From NCBI RefSeq assembly GCF_000296385.1, contig NZ_JH815185.1, positions 1,010,684 to 1,074,683 of the forward strand: a stretch of DNA of 64,000 bases, read 5' to 3'. Positions 1-7,726 of this stretch are shown piece by piece. Under the pieces are notes generated by a model. That model was not told where the DNA came from, ran no database searches, and saw nothing but the letters and a program-made list of their open reading frames with translations. The translations under genes and the position numbers were made by a program. The DNA comes from Lachnoanaerobaculum sp. OBRC5-5. GTDB taxonomy: Bacteria; Bacillota; Clostridia; Lachnospirales; Lachnospiraceae. Position 1 is the stretch's first letter; the number at the start of each line of letters is the position of its first letter.

Positions 1-76
1 ATTTTCAGGGTTGTGTGTACTGTTTAATCTTAAATTATCAAGGTTCGTTTGCTTTGCTGTTTGAAACAGCTTAGCT

Positions 77-105
77 ATTATATCAAGCTCATTTTATCTT
101 GTCAA
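77..105 (-). promoter_or_regulatory. rRNA-type promoter, proximal of three
   Basis: Read on the minus strand this is TTGACA (100-105), a 17-base spacer and TATAAT (77-82), a perfect match to the housekeeping consensus. An A/T-rich run with phased T and A tracts lies just upstream, like an UP element. The leader that follows, to the window edge, holds no ORF. Tandem perfect promoters reading into a non-coding leader are typical of rRNA operons. The rRNA itself lies outside the window, so that identity is inferred. Confidence 0.8.
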
Positions 106-169
106 TAACTTTTTAAAAGTTTTTTCAGATTATTTAGAGCTCTTTTTGCTCTTTTCAAGCAACTCAGAT

Positions 170-198
170 ATAATACCATCAATTCAACATCTTGTCAA
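170..198 (-). promoter_or_regulatory. rRNA-type promoter, middle of three
   Basis: On the minus strand TTGACA (193-198) is followed after 17 bases by TATTAT (170-175). It has the same direction and geometry as the promoter about 93 bases downstream, and probably serves the same leftward operon. Confidence 0.75.
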
Positions 199-266
199 CA
201 ACAATTTAAATTATTTTTAAGTTATTATGATGTTCGAATTAAGTTCCCTGCAAAAGCAGTGTACTA

Positions 267-295
267 ATTATACTTTTTCATATCTCAAAAGTCAA
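267..295 (-). promoter_or_regulatory. rRNA-type promoter, distal, abutting the IS target site
   Basis: On the minus strand TTGACT (290-295) is followed after 17 bases by TATAAT (267-272). Its -35 box ends one base before the 27-bp direct repeat that marks the IS insertion. The A/T-rich upstream region of this promoter is therefore exactly the duplicated target, and the insertion leaves it in place. Confidence 0.72.
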
Positions 296-322
296 GCGAC
301 TTTTTCAAAAAAACTCAAAAAA
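296..322. repeat. 27-bp target-site duplication, left copy
   Basis: The 27 bases starting GCGAC and ending in a run of six A are identical to 1899-1925. They flank the transposase-bearing element with no mismatch, as a target-site duplication should. IS1202 of Streptococcus pneumoniae is known for unusually long duplications of about this size. Confidence 0.9.
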
Positions 323-1898
323 TATAAGCCATATATGATAAAGTCCCATTATACCACAAATAAAAATGTCCCACTTATGGTAGAATACTATTTTGTATAT
401 TCTAACACTAGGAGGGACTGACTTATCAGAAAGGTTATTTTATCAATGGATGAACAAAGAAAGTACGAGGTTATTAAAGGTCTGGTAGATCACCCAGATA
501 CAGCTAATAAGGATAGAGCTGCTCTTATCCTAGGATGCACCAAGAGGCATATAAACCGTATGATACAAGGCTATATTAAAGATGGTAAAGCATTCTTTAT
601 TCATGGTAACAGAGGTAAGAAGCCGGTTACCACCATCCACCCTGATATCAGAAGTCAGGTTCTTGATCTATACAGAACTAAATACTACGAGGCTAACTTT
701 GAACACTATACAGAGCTTCTAAAAAAGCATGAGGGCATAAGCATCTCTTCTTCCTCTGTAATGAGTATTTTGGAGTCTGAGTACATTCTATCTCCAAAGG
801 CTACAAAAGCCAAACGTAGACGCATTAGGCAAACACTAAGAGCCAAGAAGGAAGCTGCAACGTCAAAAAAGGAATTATCACAGATACAGGCTAACTTAGT
901 AGCAGTTGAAGATGCTCACAGTCGTCGTCCAAGATGTGCTTATTTCGGTGAATTGCTTCAGATGGATGCAACCCCTTATGAATGGGTGCCGGGACAGATA
1001 TGGCATCTACATTTAGCCATTGATGATGCCTCAGGTGCTGTTACCGGTGCATGGTTTGATACTCAGGAGACCCTTAACGGCTACTACCATGTGTTTAAAC
1101 AAATTCTTACCGATTATGGTATCCCATATAAGTTTCTTACCGATAAACGTACTGTATTTACTTACAAGAAAAAAGGTGCCTTATCTGACGACAATGACAC
1201 CTATACACAGTTCGCTTACGCCTGCAAGCAACTTGGTACACAAATTGAATCAAGCAGCGTACCACAGGCCAAAGGACGCATAGAACGATTGAATCAAACC
1301 TTACAGTCACGCCTGCCTATTGAGTTTAGACTCGCAGGCGTAACCGACATCAATAATGCCAATGAATTCCTTCACTCCTACATAAAGGAATTCAATGAGA
1401 AGTTCTCACTTCCACTTCATGGTATCAAATCTGTCTTTGAAACGCAACCGTCTAAAGAAAAAATAAATCTTACTTTAGCGGTTTTGACTGAGAGAACTGT
1501 TGATGCCGGACATGCGATTCAATTTAAAAAGAAATTTTATAAGATGATAGATCATAAGGGAGTGCAAATCCATTATCGAAAAGGTACCAAGGTTATGCTT
1601 ATCAAGGCATTTGATAGCTCTATGTTTGCGTGCGTAAATGACAAGGATATTTATGCACTAGAAGAAATACCGGCACATGAACACAAGTCTAAGGACTTGG
1701 ACGCTGACTACAGACAACCTAAACCTAGAAAGCCTTATATTCCTCCAATGAACCATCCTTGGAGATTAGAGGCCTTTAATAAATTTGCACATTCACAGCC
1801 ACACAGAATTGAAGACGACTTAAAAAGCGCATAATAAAAGCCCCTTTGTGGGGGCTTATAAATTAATTATTTTGGGACATAATCATTTATGCTTGACA
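323..1898 (+). mobile_element. IS1202-like insertion sequence, complete (1576 bp)
   Basis: The element is bounded by the perfect 27-bp direct repeats 296-322 and 1899-1925. Its ends are imperfect inverted repeats of about 26 bp: the left end (323-348) and the complement of the right end (1873-1898) agree at about 19 of 26 positions and both finish in GTCCCA. It carries one full-length transposase gene. A GTCCCA-type motif recurs inside the left end near 343 and 369 and may be a subterminal transposase site. The intact gene, matched ends and perfect duplication point to a recent insertion that may still be active. Confidence 0.88.
446..1834 (+). CDS. IS1202/ISNCY-type DDE transposase
   Basis: The 462-residue protein starts with a helix-turn-helix region (about 1-60), followed by a basic stretch rich in Lys and Arg (about 115-140). 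An integrase-type DDE core follows. Its three acidic positions are visible as LLQMDATPYEW (first Asp), FLTDKRTVF (second Asp) and PQAKGRIERLNQ (Glu). The C-terminus is basic and proline-rich. Length and layout fit the IS1202 group, whose transposases have about 460 residues. The frame is intact and ends 64 bases before the right end of the element. It moves the element by DDE chemistry. Family assignment is from motifs and the long duplications, not a search. Confidence 0.88.
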   Translation: MDEQRKYEVIKGLVDHPDTANKDRAALILGCTKRHINRMIQGYIKDGKAFFIHGNRGKKPVTTIHPDIRSQVLDLYRTKYYEANFEHYTELLKKHEGISISSSSVMSILESEYILSPKATKAKRRRIRQTLRAKKEAATSKKELSQIQANLVAVEDAHSRRPRCAYFGELLQMDATPYEWVPGQIWHLHLAIDDASGAVTGAWFDTQETLNGYYHVFKQILTDYGIPYKFLTDKRTVFTYKKKGALSDDNDTYTQFAYACKQLGTQIESSSVPQAKGRIERLNQTLQSRLPIEFRLAGVTDINNANEFLHSYIKEFNEKFSLPLHGIKSVFETQPSKEKINLTLAVLTERTVDAGHAIQFKKKFYKMIDHKGVQIHYRKGTKVMLIKAFDSSMFACVNDKDIYALEEIPAHEHKSKDLDADYRQPKPRKPYIPPMNHPWRLEAFNKFAHSQPHRIEDDLKSA

Positions 1899-1925
1899 GC
1901 GACTTTTTCAAAAAAACTCAAAAAA
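1899..1925. repeat. 27-bp target-site duplication, right copy
   Basis: Identical to 296-322. On the minus strand this copy supplies the T-rich tract that follows the RNA-ligase terminator stem at 1929-1968. Confidence 0.9.
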
Positions 1926-1968
1926 ACAGCTACAGTTTCGAACTCATTTTTACATCCTAAACTGTAGC
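1922..1968 (-). terminator. Terminator of the RNA ligase gene
   Basis: A perfect 10-bp inverted repeat (GCTACAGTTT at 1929-1938, its complement at 1959-1968) with a 20-base loop follows the ligase stop on the minus strand. A run of T comes next. The T run is part of the IS target duplication. Confidence 0.7.
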
Positions 1969-1994
1969 CCTCTCAATTTTATTAAAGTATTTTA

Positions 1995-3023
1995 CTACTC
2001 TTTCAATAGATAATCATTATTTATAACTTTCATAGACAGCGGACCTGCTATGGTATTTGAATACACAGTTTCAACCGGTCTTATTACGATACCTTCCTTA
2101 TTCTTCCCTGAAGTGTACTTTCCCTTTGCCCTTTCCAAAAGTTCATCAACGCTTTTGTACTTAAACTCTTCTTCCACTTCCTCAACAGGCACCATATTTA
2201 AACCAAGAAGCTTACATATCTCCTCGGTCTTATACATAGAAAGCCTTGTATTAGTTTTCATATCTGTTATCGTAAATACATACCACTCAGGTGTTTTCAG
2301 ATTAAGTCTGTTTTTTTGAATACCCGGTCCGCAAAATTCACCCTGAATTGCTATATCGTCAAGATTATTTTCTTTTAATCTCTCTTCTATTCTATGTTCA
2401 TGTGCATATTTCCACATATCACATTTATCATCATCTGCATATTCATAGTTTCTTCCGCATACACCGAAATGATCACCGCTCTTATACATGGTTACACTGC
2501 ACCCGTCCATTTTAGTACTAATGTAATATCCCTTTACAGATTTAAACTCATCTATTAACTCAGGATATGACTGTACTCTAAGCTCGTCGGTTTTTGATAT
2601 TTCACTTGGAAACTCTGCAATAACTGTACCGTCATTGCTTACTCTCTCCTCTATCTCCCATTTCCTTATTCCAAGAAGTTCGGTTACATCATCACCTATT
2701 TCATATTTACCTTCAGGAAGTATTTCTAAAGGTTGTACCAAACCCTGTGATATCTGTCCTCTGAATTTCATGGTTTTCAGCCTGAATCCGGCACCCATTA
2801 TTTCATTCTCTTTAAAGCTGCTTGCTCGGAGGAATTCAAAACGTTCACATACGGGAAGGAATGAATCCACTTCCATATATACACATTTATCACCTATACT
2901 GAATTGACCTTTGTTAGCTACACATTGCCATCCCAATACATGTACACATTCTATCTTTTCAGCGCCCTCTATAGGCGTGATATTATGTACATACTGTATG
3001 GATGCCAGTTTTCTTTTTCCCAT
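1995..3023 (-). CDS. ATP-dependent RNA ligase, Rnl5 (DraRnl/DRB0094) type
   Basis: The 342-residue protein joins an N-terminal OB-fold-like domain (about 1-120) to a nucleotidyltransferase domain. Ligase motifs are readable: motif I STKMDG with Lys171 as the expected AMP acceptor, motif III around QGEFCG (227-232), motif IV EGIVIRP (310-316) and motif V SMKV (330-333). An N-terminal OB domain ahead of the catalytic domain matches the Deinococcus DraRnl family, which seals nicked RNA 3'-OH/5'-PO4 ends. The natural substrate is unknown. The start is supported by GAGGTG just upstream. The gene sits directly upstream of the rRNA-type promoters and reads in the same direction, with a terminator between. 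Confidence 0.85.
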   Translation of the reverse strand: MGKRKLASIQYVHNITPIEGAEKIECVHVLGWQCVANKGQFSIGDKCVYMEVDSFLPVCERFEFLRASSFKENEIMGAGFRLKTMKFRGQISQGLVQPLEILPEGKYEIGDDVTELLGIRKWEIEERVSNDGTVIAEFPSEISKTDELRVQSYPELIDEFKSVKGYYISTKMDGCSVTMYKSGDHFGVCGRNYEYADDDKCDMWKYAHEHRIEERLKENNLDDIAIQGEFCGPGIQKNRLNLKTPEWYVFTITDMKTNTRLSMYKTEEICKLLGLNMVPVEEVEEEFKYKSVDELLERAKGKYTSGKNKEGIVIRPVETVYSNTIAGPLSMKVINNDYLLKE

Positions 3024-3061
3024 TTTTCACCTCAACAAAATATATTATTTTCTTTATACTC

Positions 3062-3070
3062 ATTATAGCA
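3062..3070 (-). promoter_or_regulatory. Extended -10 promoter for the RNA ligase gene
   Basis: The minus strand reads TGCTATAAT, a perfect extended -10, about 40 bases before the ligase start. The -35 region is poor, as is common with extended -10 promoters. It lies just past the kinase stop codon. No terminator is visible between the kinase and the ligase, so read-through is also possible. Confidence 0.5.
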
Positions 3071-3089
3071 AAAATATTTTCACTTTTCA

Positions 3090-3953
3090 CTATACCTGTA
3101 GTATACTCCCCTTTTCAGGTGGAAATATCGGTGAAACAATATCAATATCCGGATTCATTTCCTTTATCTGTTCCATTATAAACTCAGACTTAAAGACTCC
3201 TCCTATATAGCTTAACTTTATTTTATTTTCAAATTTTTCACTCAATGCTTTTATATGTAAAGTTATTTCTCTTGCCGCTTTTTCAAAAATATTCTTAATA
3301 TTTTCACAGCTGTAGATATATTTTGATGCCTCAGCCGCCAGAGATGCTATACGCTCTCTTGTGAAATCGCTTGTTGCTATATCATTAACACTGTTCATCT
3401 TAAAATATTCAAGTACCAGATCATATATCTTGCTTTTTTTATTTCTGCCGTCGGATTCTTTTAAGGCTGCTGAAATAATCTCTTTTCCTATACTGTATGC
3501 ACTGCCCTCGTCGCCGTATCTGTATCCGAATCCGCCACACCTGTATGTATTATCACCTATCTTTGCAAGCCCTATACTTCCTGTACCTGCAATTATAAGT
3601 ATTCCGTCATCTCCTCCAAGTGCGCCGAGCATTGCGGCGTAGGCATCAGAATAAAGCCTGAACTCTTCAAATACCGATGAAAACTCATCCTCAAGCTTTT
3701 TTCTGTAATCCTTATTTATACCGTATCCTCCAAGACCTGCTCCCACCTTCAAATCATAATCACAGTCTTTTATATTAATAAGCAGCTTTTCTCTGGCTTC
3801 GGTAAGAATAGTTACCGCTTCTTTAAAACTTGTCTGTGCAGGGTGGATTGTAGGCATTAAAACAGATGCAATACTGTTTTTATTACTGTCAAACAGTATA
3901 AAATTTGTCTTTGTTCCACCACCGTCTATTCCGATGTAATAAGTATTTTTCAT
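3090..3953 (-). CDS. BadF/BadG-type amino-sugar kinase (GlcNAc or GlcNAc/MurNAc kinase)
   Basis: The 287-residue protein has an ASKHA fold. The first phosphate loop is GIDGGGTKT (about 8-16), the second is AGTGS (122-126), and a GFGYRYGDEGS segment follows near 140. This pattern is shared by bacterial N-acetylglucosamine kinases and by Clostridium acetobutylicum MurK, which phosphorylates both GlcNAc and MurNAc. Being last in an operon with murQ and mupG, it probably salvages the unphosphorylated sugar released by the glycosidases. Its start abuts the stop of the MupG gene. Substrate choice between GlcNAc and MurNAc cannot be read from sequence. Confidence 0.75.
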   Translation of the reverse strand: MKNTYYIGIDGGGTKTNFILFDSNKNSIASVLMPTIHPAQTSFKEAVTILTEAREKLLINIKDCDYDLKVGAGLGGYGINKDYRKKLEDEFSSVFEEFRLYSDAYAAMLGALGGDDGILIIAGTGSIGLAKIGDNTYRCGGFGYRYGDEGSAYSIGKEIISAALKESDGRNKKSKIYDLVLEYFKMNSVNDIATSDFTRERIASLAAEASKYIYSCENIKNIFEKAAREITLHIKALSEKFENKIKLSYIGGVFKSEFIMEQIKEMNPDIDIVSPIFPPEKGSILQV

Positions 3954-5051
3954 CTATACTTCCTTTGATTCCTTCATTGCAAACTTCTGCCAAGGCCTTA
4001 TATAATCAAGCAAGAACAACTCATCTTTATCAATATGCCCGACTACAGAGCTCATTCCCGAATTTTCCATATCACTTAGAGCAATCTGCAGTTCTCCCGC
4101 ATAATGACCGTAAAGTGAGCTTTCAATTATAATATCACCTCTTTTTATAGGTGCAGGATTTATCACTTCAAACTTTTCACCCTTATACTTTACCCTTGAA
4201 GCTGTCGATCTGATAAAATTGTCCGATTTGTCGCCTCTGTTAAAATGCATTTCTTTTAAAACTATAGTTCTTTCAAGTATGGGAAGTTCAGGCAAAAGTT
4301 TTACATCAAAACATACTCTGTCAAGAGGAATATTTTTTAACTTTTCAATTTCCTCGTCTGTCGGATAGCAATTTGAAATAATGATGTCATCGATGTCATC
4401 CATAGCAATCATGTGCTTTAGTTGCTTATCAATACTCATATTTCTGTGCATTTCCAAAGTCGGAAGGCCGAAGTCGGTAGGCCATGGACCAAACGATCCT
4501 TCACTTCTTGTGGTAATAAATGCCGCAGTATTCAGACCGTATTTTTTAAATCTTTTTGTACAGCTTTTAAAGAAATCAAGTCCGAGTCCGCTGTAATTAT
4601 GCGGATAAAAATTATGACAGCCGTATAGATTGTATCTGTTAGGTTCATAATTCATTATTGTATCAATAGTTGAAACATCATTTGACATATTAATTTCTAT
4701 CTTCAAATCGTATTCGTTAAAAGTCATAACAGACTCTTCCAGTCCGCTAAACCCCAGATCAAGTCTAAGTCCGTCTGCTCCTATTTCTTTAAAGAAAGCA
4801 AGATCCTTATATGATATTCCCAGTTTATCAAAAACTGACGGTGATACATCAACTATTATTTCAAACCCAAGTCTCTTTGCATAAAGATTTATCTTACTGA
4901 AATCATGTATTATCTCTTCTTTTGATTTATTCACTGATAAAAGACATGAGAAAATACGAGAAAAGCCGGAAAATCCGGCTTTCTTAATATATTCAATAAT
5001 ATTTTCCACACTGTCTTTTTCAGGATAAATTGATATCCCAAGTCTACGCAT
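3954..5051 (-). CDS. mupG: MupG-type 6-phospho-N-acetylmuramidase (DUF871)
   Basis: The 365-residue protein starts RRLGISIYPEK and has the TIM-barrel N-terminal part and small C-terminal domain of the DUF871 family. The family member MupG of Staphylococcus aureus cleaves MurNAc-6-phosphate-GlcNAc disaccharide inside the cell. Length is normal and AAGGAGAG precedes the start. Its place between a PTS IIC gene and an amino-sugar kinase, with murQ in the same operon, supports the MupG role: it would release MurNAc-6-P for MurQ and GlcNAc for the kinase. Confidence 0.8.
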   Translation of the reverse strand: MRRLGISIYPEKDSVENIIEYIKKAGFSGFSRIFSCLLSVNKSKEEIIHDFSKINLYAKRLGFEIIVDVSPSVFDKLGISYKDLAFFKEIGADGLRLDLGFSGLEESVMTFNEYDLKIEINMSNDVSTIDTIMNYEPNRYNLYGCHNFYPHNYSGLGLDFFKSCTKRFKKYGLNTAAFITTRSEGSFGPWPTDFGLPTLEMHRNMSIDKQLKHMIAMDDIDDIIISNCYPTDEEIEKLKNIPLDRVCFDVKLLPELPILERTIVLKEMHFNRGDKSDNFIRSTASRVKYKGEKFEVINPAPIKRGDIIIESSLYGHYAGELQIALSDMENSGMSSVVGHIDKDELFLLDYIRPWQKFAMKESKEV

Positions 5052-5080
5052 AACTCTCCTTTATATTATTACGTAAAATA

Positions 5081-6427
5081 TTATGCAGCAACATCACTTT
5101 CTTCCTGCTTCTTTAAATCGGCATCATACTTGTTAAAGAACGGAAGATAAATAAGTATTGAAAGAATTATCAAAAGTACATTTAATATAAGTGCTCTGAT
5201 ATCTCCGTTTGTTGCAAGGAATGCACCTATAGGTCCCGGCAAAGTCCATGGTGCTGACGCCACCACCCTGTTTACAAGTCCAAGCTCGGTTGCTATCCAT
5301 GCAATTATAGCACAAATAATCGGATTTAAAACAAAAGGTATCAAAAGAACAGGGTTAAGGATTATAGGACATCCGAAAATCATCGGTTCATTGATATTAA
5401 ATAGCGCCGGTACAAAAGCTACCTTTCCAAGTGTCTTGCCATACTGTGATTTTGATCTGAATAAAAGTAAGATTGCAAGTCCTATAGTTGTTCCTGAACC
5501 TCCGATATATATAAACCACTGATAGAAAGGCTCAGGAGCAATATTCGGAATAGCCATTCCTGCTGCAAGCGCATTTGAATTCTGCTCAAGAAGCATAAGC
5601 CATATAGGTCTTGTAACACTACCTACCACGCTGCTTCCGTGTATACCGAAGCACCAGAAGAATGAATCAAGGAATGTAAGCAAAAGTACTGAAGGAAGTG
5701 TATCCGCAACATGTACTATAGGTCTTATAACTGAACCTACAATACCGTGAACATTTATTCCAAGCCACATACATATGGTTGAAACTATAAGCAGAATAAT
5801 AACGGTAGGTGTAAGTGCTTCAAAACTTCTTGCAACAGATTCCGGAACCTGCTCAGGCATTCTGATTTTAAAGCCTGATTTTTGTGTAAATCTATAGATT
5901 TCTACCGCAAAGAATGCTGAAAGAATACCTACAAACATTCCGTCGGATCCGATATATGACATTCCAAGATGCCAACCGCTTGGTATTGCCTTAATATAAT
6001 CTGCCAAAGCCTGATTGTTTGCGGCAAGGCTTTGAATTTCTTCACTTGCCTCAGGAAGTGATACCGGTACGACTGTCAAAAGGAATGTCAATTCTGAAAG
6101 AATAGCTCCTGAAAGTCCGTCCAAATCATAGCTCTTTGACAATGAAAATCCTATTCCGAATACTGCATACAATGTCATAATATACATTGCCATACGATAT
6201 GGAAGAAGAATTCTGCCCGCATTTGCTTTTATAAACTGTGCAATTCCCCAAGATGCAGGCATTTGATTCGGCAAGAATGCAATTACAAGAAAAAGTGAGC
6301 TTACAATTACTATAGGCAAAGTGGCAATAATACCGTCTCTTACAGCTCTTAAATGTCTTTGTTCACTGAGCTTTGCCATCGGTGTACTTAGATTTTTGTC
6401 TAAAAATGCAGCAATATTATCAAACAT
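5081..6427 (-). CDS. PTS EIIC, lactose/cellobiose family
   Basis: The 448-residue membrane protein starts FDNIAAFLDKNLSTPM and then runs through about ten hydrophobic segments, as in CelB/LacE. It forms the sugar channel of a phosphotransferase system. The motif region PEPFYQWFIYIGGSGTT (about 295-311) and the FNINEPMIFG segment are typical of this family. The start follows GGAGG, which overlaps the IIB stop codon. MurNAc systems described in other bacteria use a glucose-family PTS (MurP), so a Lac-type channel here suggests a different, perhaps disaccharide, substrate. Confidence 0.9.
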   Translation of the reverse strand: MFDNIAAFLDKNLSTPMAKLSEQRHLRAVRDGIIATLPIVIVSSLFLVIAFLPNQMPASWGIAQFIKANAGRILLPYRMAMYIMTLYAVFGIGFSLSKSYDLDGLSGAILSELTFLLTVVPVSLPEASEEIQSLAANNQALADYIKAIPSGWHLGMSYIGSDGMFVGILSAFFAVEIYRFTQKSGFKIRMPEQVPESVARSFEALTPTVIILLIVSTICMWLGINVHGIVGSVIRPIVHVADTLPSVLLLTFLDSFFWCFGIHGSSVVGSVTRPIWLMLLEQNSNALAAGMAIPNIAPEPFYQWFIYIGGSGTTIGLAILLLFRSKSQYGKTLGKVAFVPALFNINEPMIFGCPIILNPVLLIPFVLNPIICAIIAWIATELGLVNRVVASAPWTLPGPIGAFLATNGDIRALILNVLLIILSILIYLPFFNKYDADLKKQEESDVAA

Positions 6428-6428
6428 T

Positions 6429-6740
6429 TTAATTACCTCCTGTTAATCCCTTCATCTGTGTATAAAGCTTAGGTCCACCAAGAGGTGAATAAGCCATAGG
6501 TTCGATTAATGCACATGGAATATTCTGTGCATCTGCCGCAGCCTTGATATTATCAAATCTGTGGCGAATCTGTGGCGCAACCATCACACAATTCCAACCG
6601 TTCTTTACCTCGTCATCAACAGCCTGAGTTCCTATTGCAAGAACTTCAATCGTTTCACCATGCTTTTCGGCCTCTTTTTTCAAGGCATTTACGGCAATGG
6701 TTGATGACATACCGCCCGAACAAACAAATAATACCTTCAT
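6429..6740 (-). CDS. PTS EIIB, lactose/cellobiose family
   Basis: This 103-residue cytoplasmic protein has the IIB signature KVLFVCSGGMSS, with Cys7 as the phosphoryl-accepting residue. It passes phosphate from the IIA protein (10061-10411) to the sugar bound by the adjacent IIC. Its stop codon lies in the ribosome binding site of the IIC gene, so the two are translationally coupled. Length is normal for the family. Confidence 0.92.
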   Translation of the reverse strand: MKVLFVCSGGMSSTIAVNALKKEAEKHGETIEVLAIGTQAVDDEVKNGWNCVMVAPQIRHRFDNIKAAADAQNIPCALIEPMAYSPLGGPKLYTQMKGLTGGN

Positions 6741-6811
6741 ATATTACCTTCTTTCTAAACCCGATTTTGTATGAAATCGAATTTTAATATTTTTTAAATA
6801 AATATTTTCAA

Positions 6812-7726
6812 TCACCTGTTATTTTTAAGCAATTTCTTTATCGTTGCACTGACATCAAGATTATTATTTTCCAAAGTTTCCTTAGCCTCATCGGCACTCA
6901 CAGATGCAATTCCCATAACTATGGCAACTTTGACATCATACCCTGATTCTTCCAAAAGCTTTTTTGAGATATCCTTATCTATTCCTGTAGCTTCACTTAC
7001 TATATTCAAAGCCCTTACTCTCAGCTTTTCATTGGTTGTAGCCACATCTACCATAAGGTTTTGATATACCTTGCCTATCTTTACCATTGTAGTTGTGGAA
7101 ATCATATTAAGGACCATCTTTTGTGCCGTACCGGCTTTCATTCTGGTTGAACCGGTTATCGCCTCGGCTCCTACAACCACTTCTATTTTTGCATCCGCAT
7201 AATCGGATATCCCGGCTCCCTGTACACAGCTGATAGCTACCGTTTTACTGCCCAGACTTCTTGCATATTCAAGACCTCCTATTACATAAGGAGTTCTACC
7301 GCTTGCTGCAAGTCCTACCAAAGTATCCCTCTCGTCAAGTTTAAGTTCCTTTAAATCATTAACGGCAAGTTCTTTGGAATCTTCCGCACCTTCAACAGCT
7401 TTTCTCATGGCCTTGTCACCCCCTGCCATGATTCCTATCACCATATCAAAAGGTACTCCGTAAGTCGGCGGACATTCACTGGCATCAAGTATTCCAAGTC
7501 TGCCGGATGTACCGGCACCGATATAAATAAGTCTGCCGCCTCTTTTTATACTTTGTACTGCAAAGTCCACTGCCTTTCCTATTTCCGGAATAACAGGCTC
7601 CACACAGTCTGCAACTTTTTTATCCTCTTGATTTATTTTCTCAATGATTTCTACTGTGGAAAGTTCGTCAAGATTCATCGTGTTAATATTTCTTTTTTCA
7701 GTATCCAATCTATCAAGACTTAACAC
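6812..7726 (-). CDS. murQ: N-acetylmuramic acid 6-phosphate etherase
   Basis: The 304-residue SIS-domain enzyme cuts the lactyl ether of MurNAc-6-P to give GlcNAc-6-P and D-lactate. Visible motifs are IYIGAGTSGRLG (about 67-78), LDASECPPTYG with the catalytic Glu84, and TRMKAGTAQK near 195. The start is GTG at 7726, with GGAG eight bases before it. It overlaps the end of the GH1 gene by 14 bases, so the two are coupled. Full length and all key motifs are present. Confidence 0.93.
   Translation of the reverse strand: MLSLDRLDTEKRNINTMNLDELSTVEIIEKINQEDKKVADCVEPVIPEIGKAVDFAVQSIKRGGRLIYIGAGTSGRLGILDASECPPTYGVPFDMVIGIMAGGDKAMRKAVEGAEDSKELAVNDLKELKLDERDTLVGLAASGRTPYVIGGLEYARSLGSKTVAISCVQGAGISDYADAKIEVVVGAEAITGSTRMKAGTAQKMVLNMISTTTMVKIGKVYQNLMVDVATTNEKLRVRALNIVSEATGIDKDISKKLLEESGYDVKVAIVMGIASVSADEAKETLENNNLDVSATIKKLLKNNR

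Noticed and set aside
227-421. 64-codon plus-strand frame
   Set aside because: It runs across the rRNA-type promoter, the target duplication and the IS end, has no ribosome binding site and is Lys/Tyr-rich by base composition.
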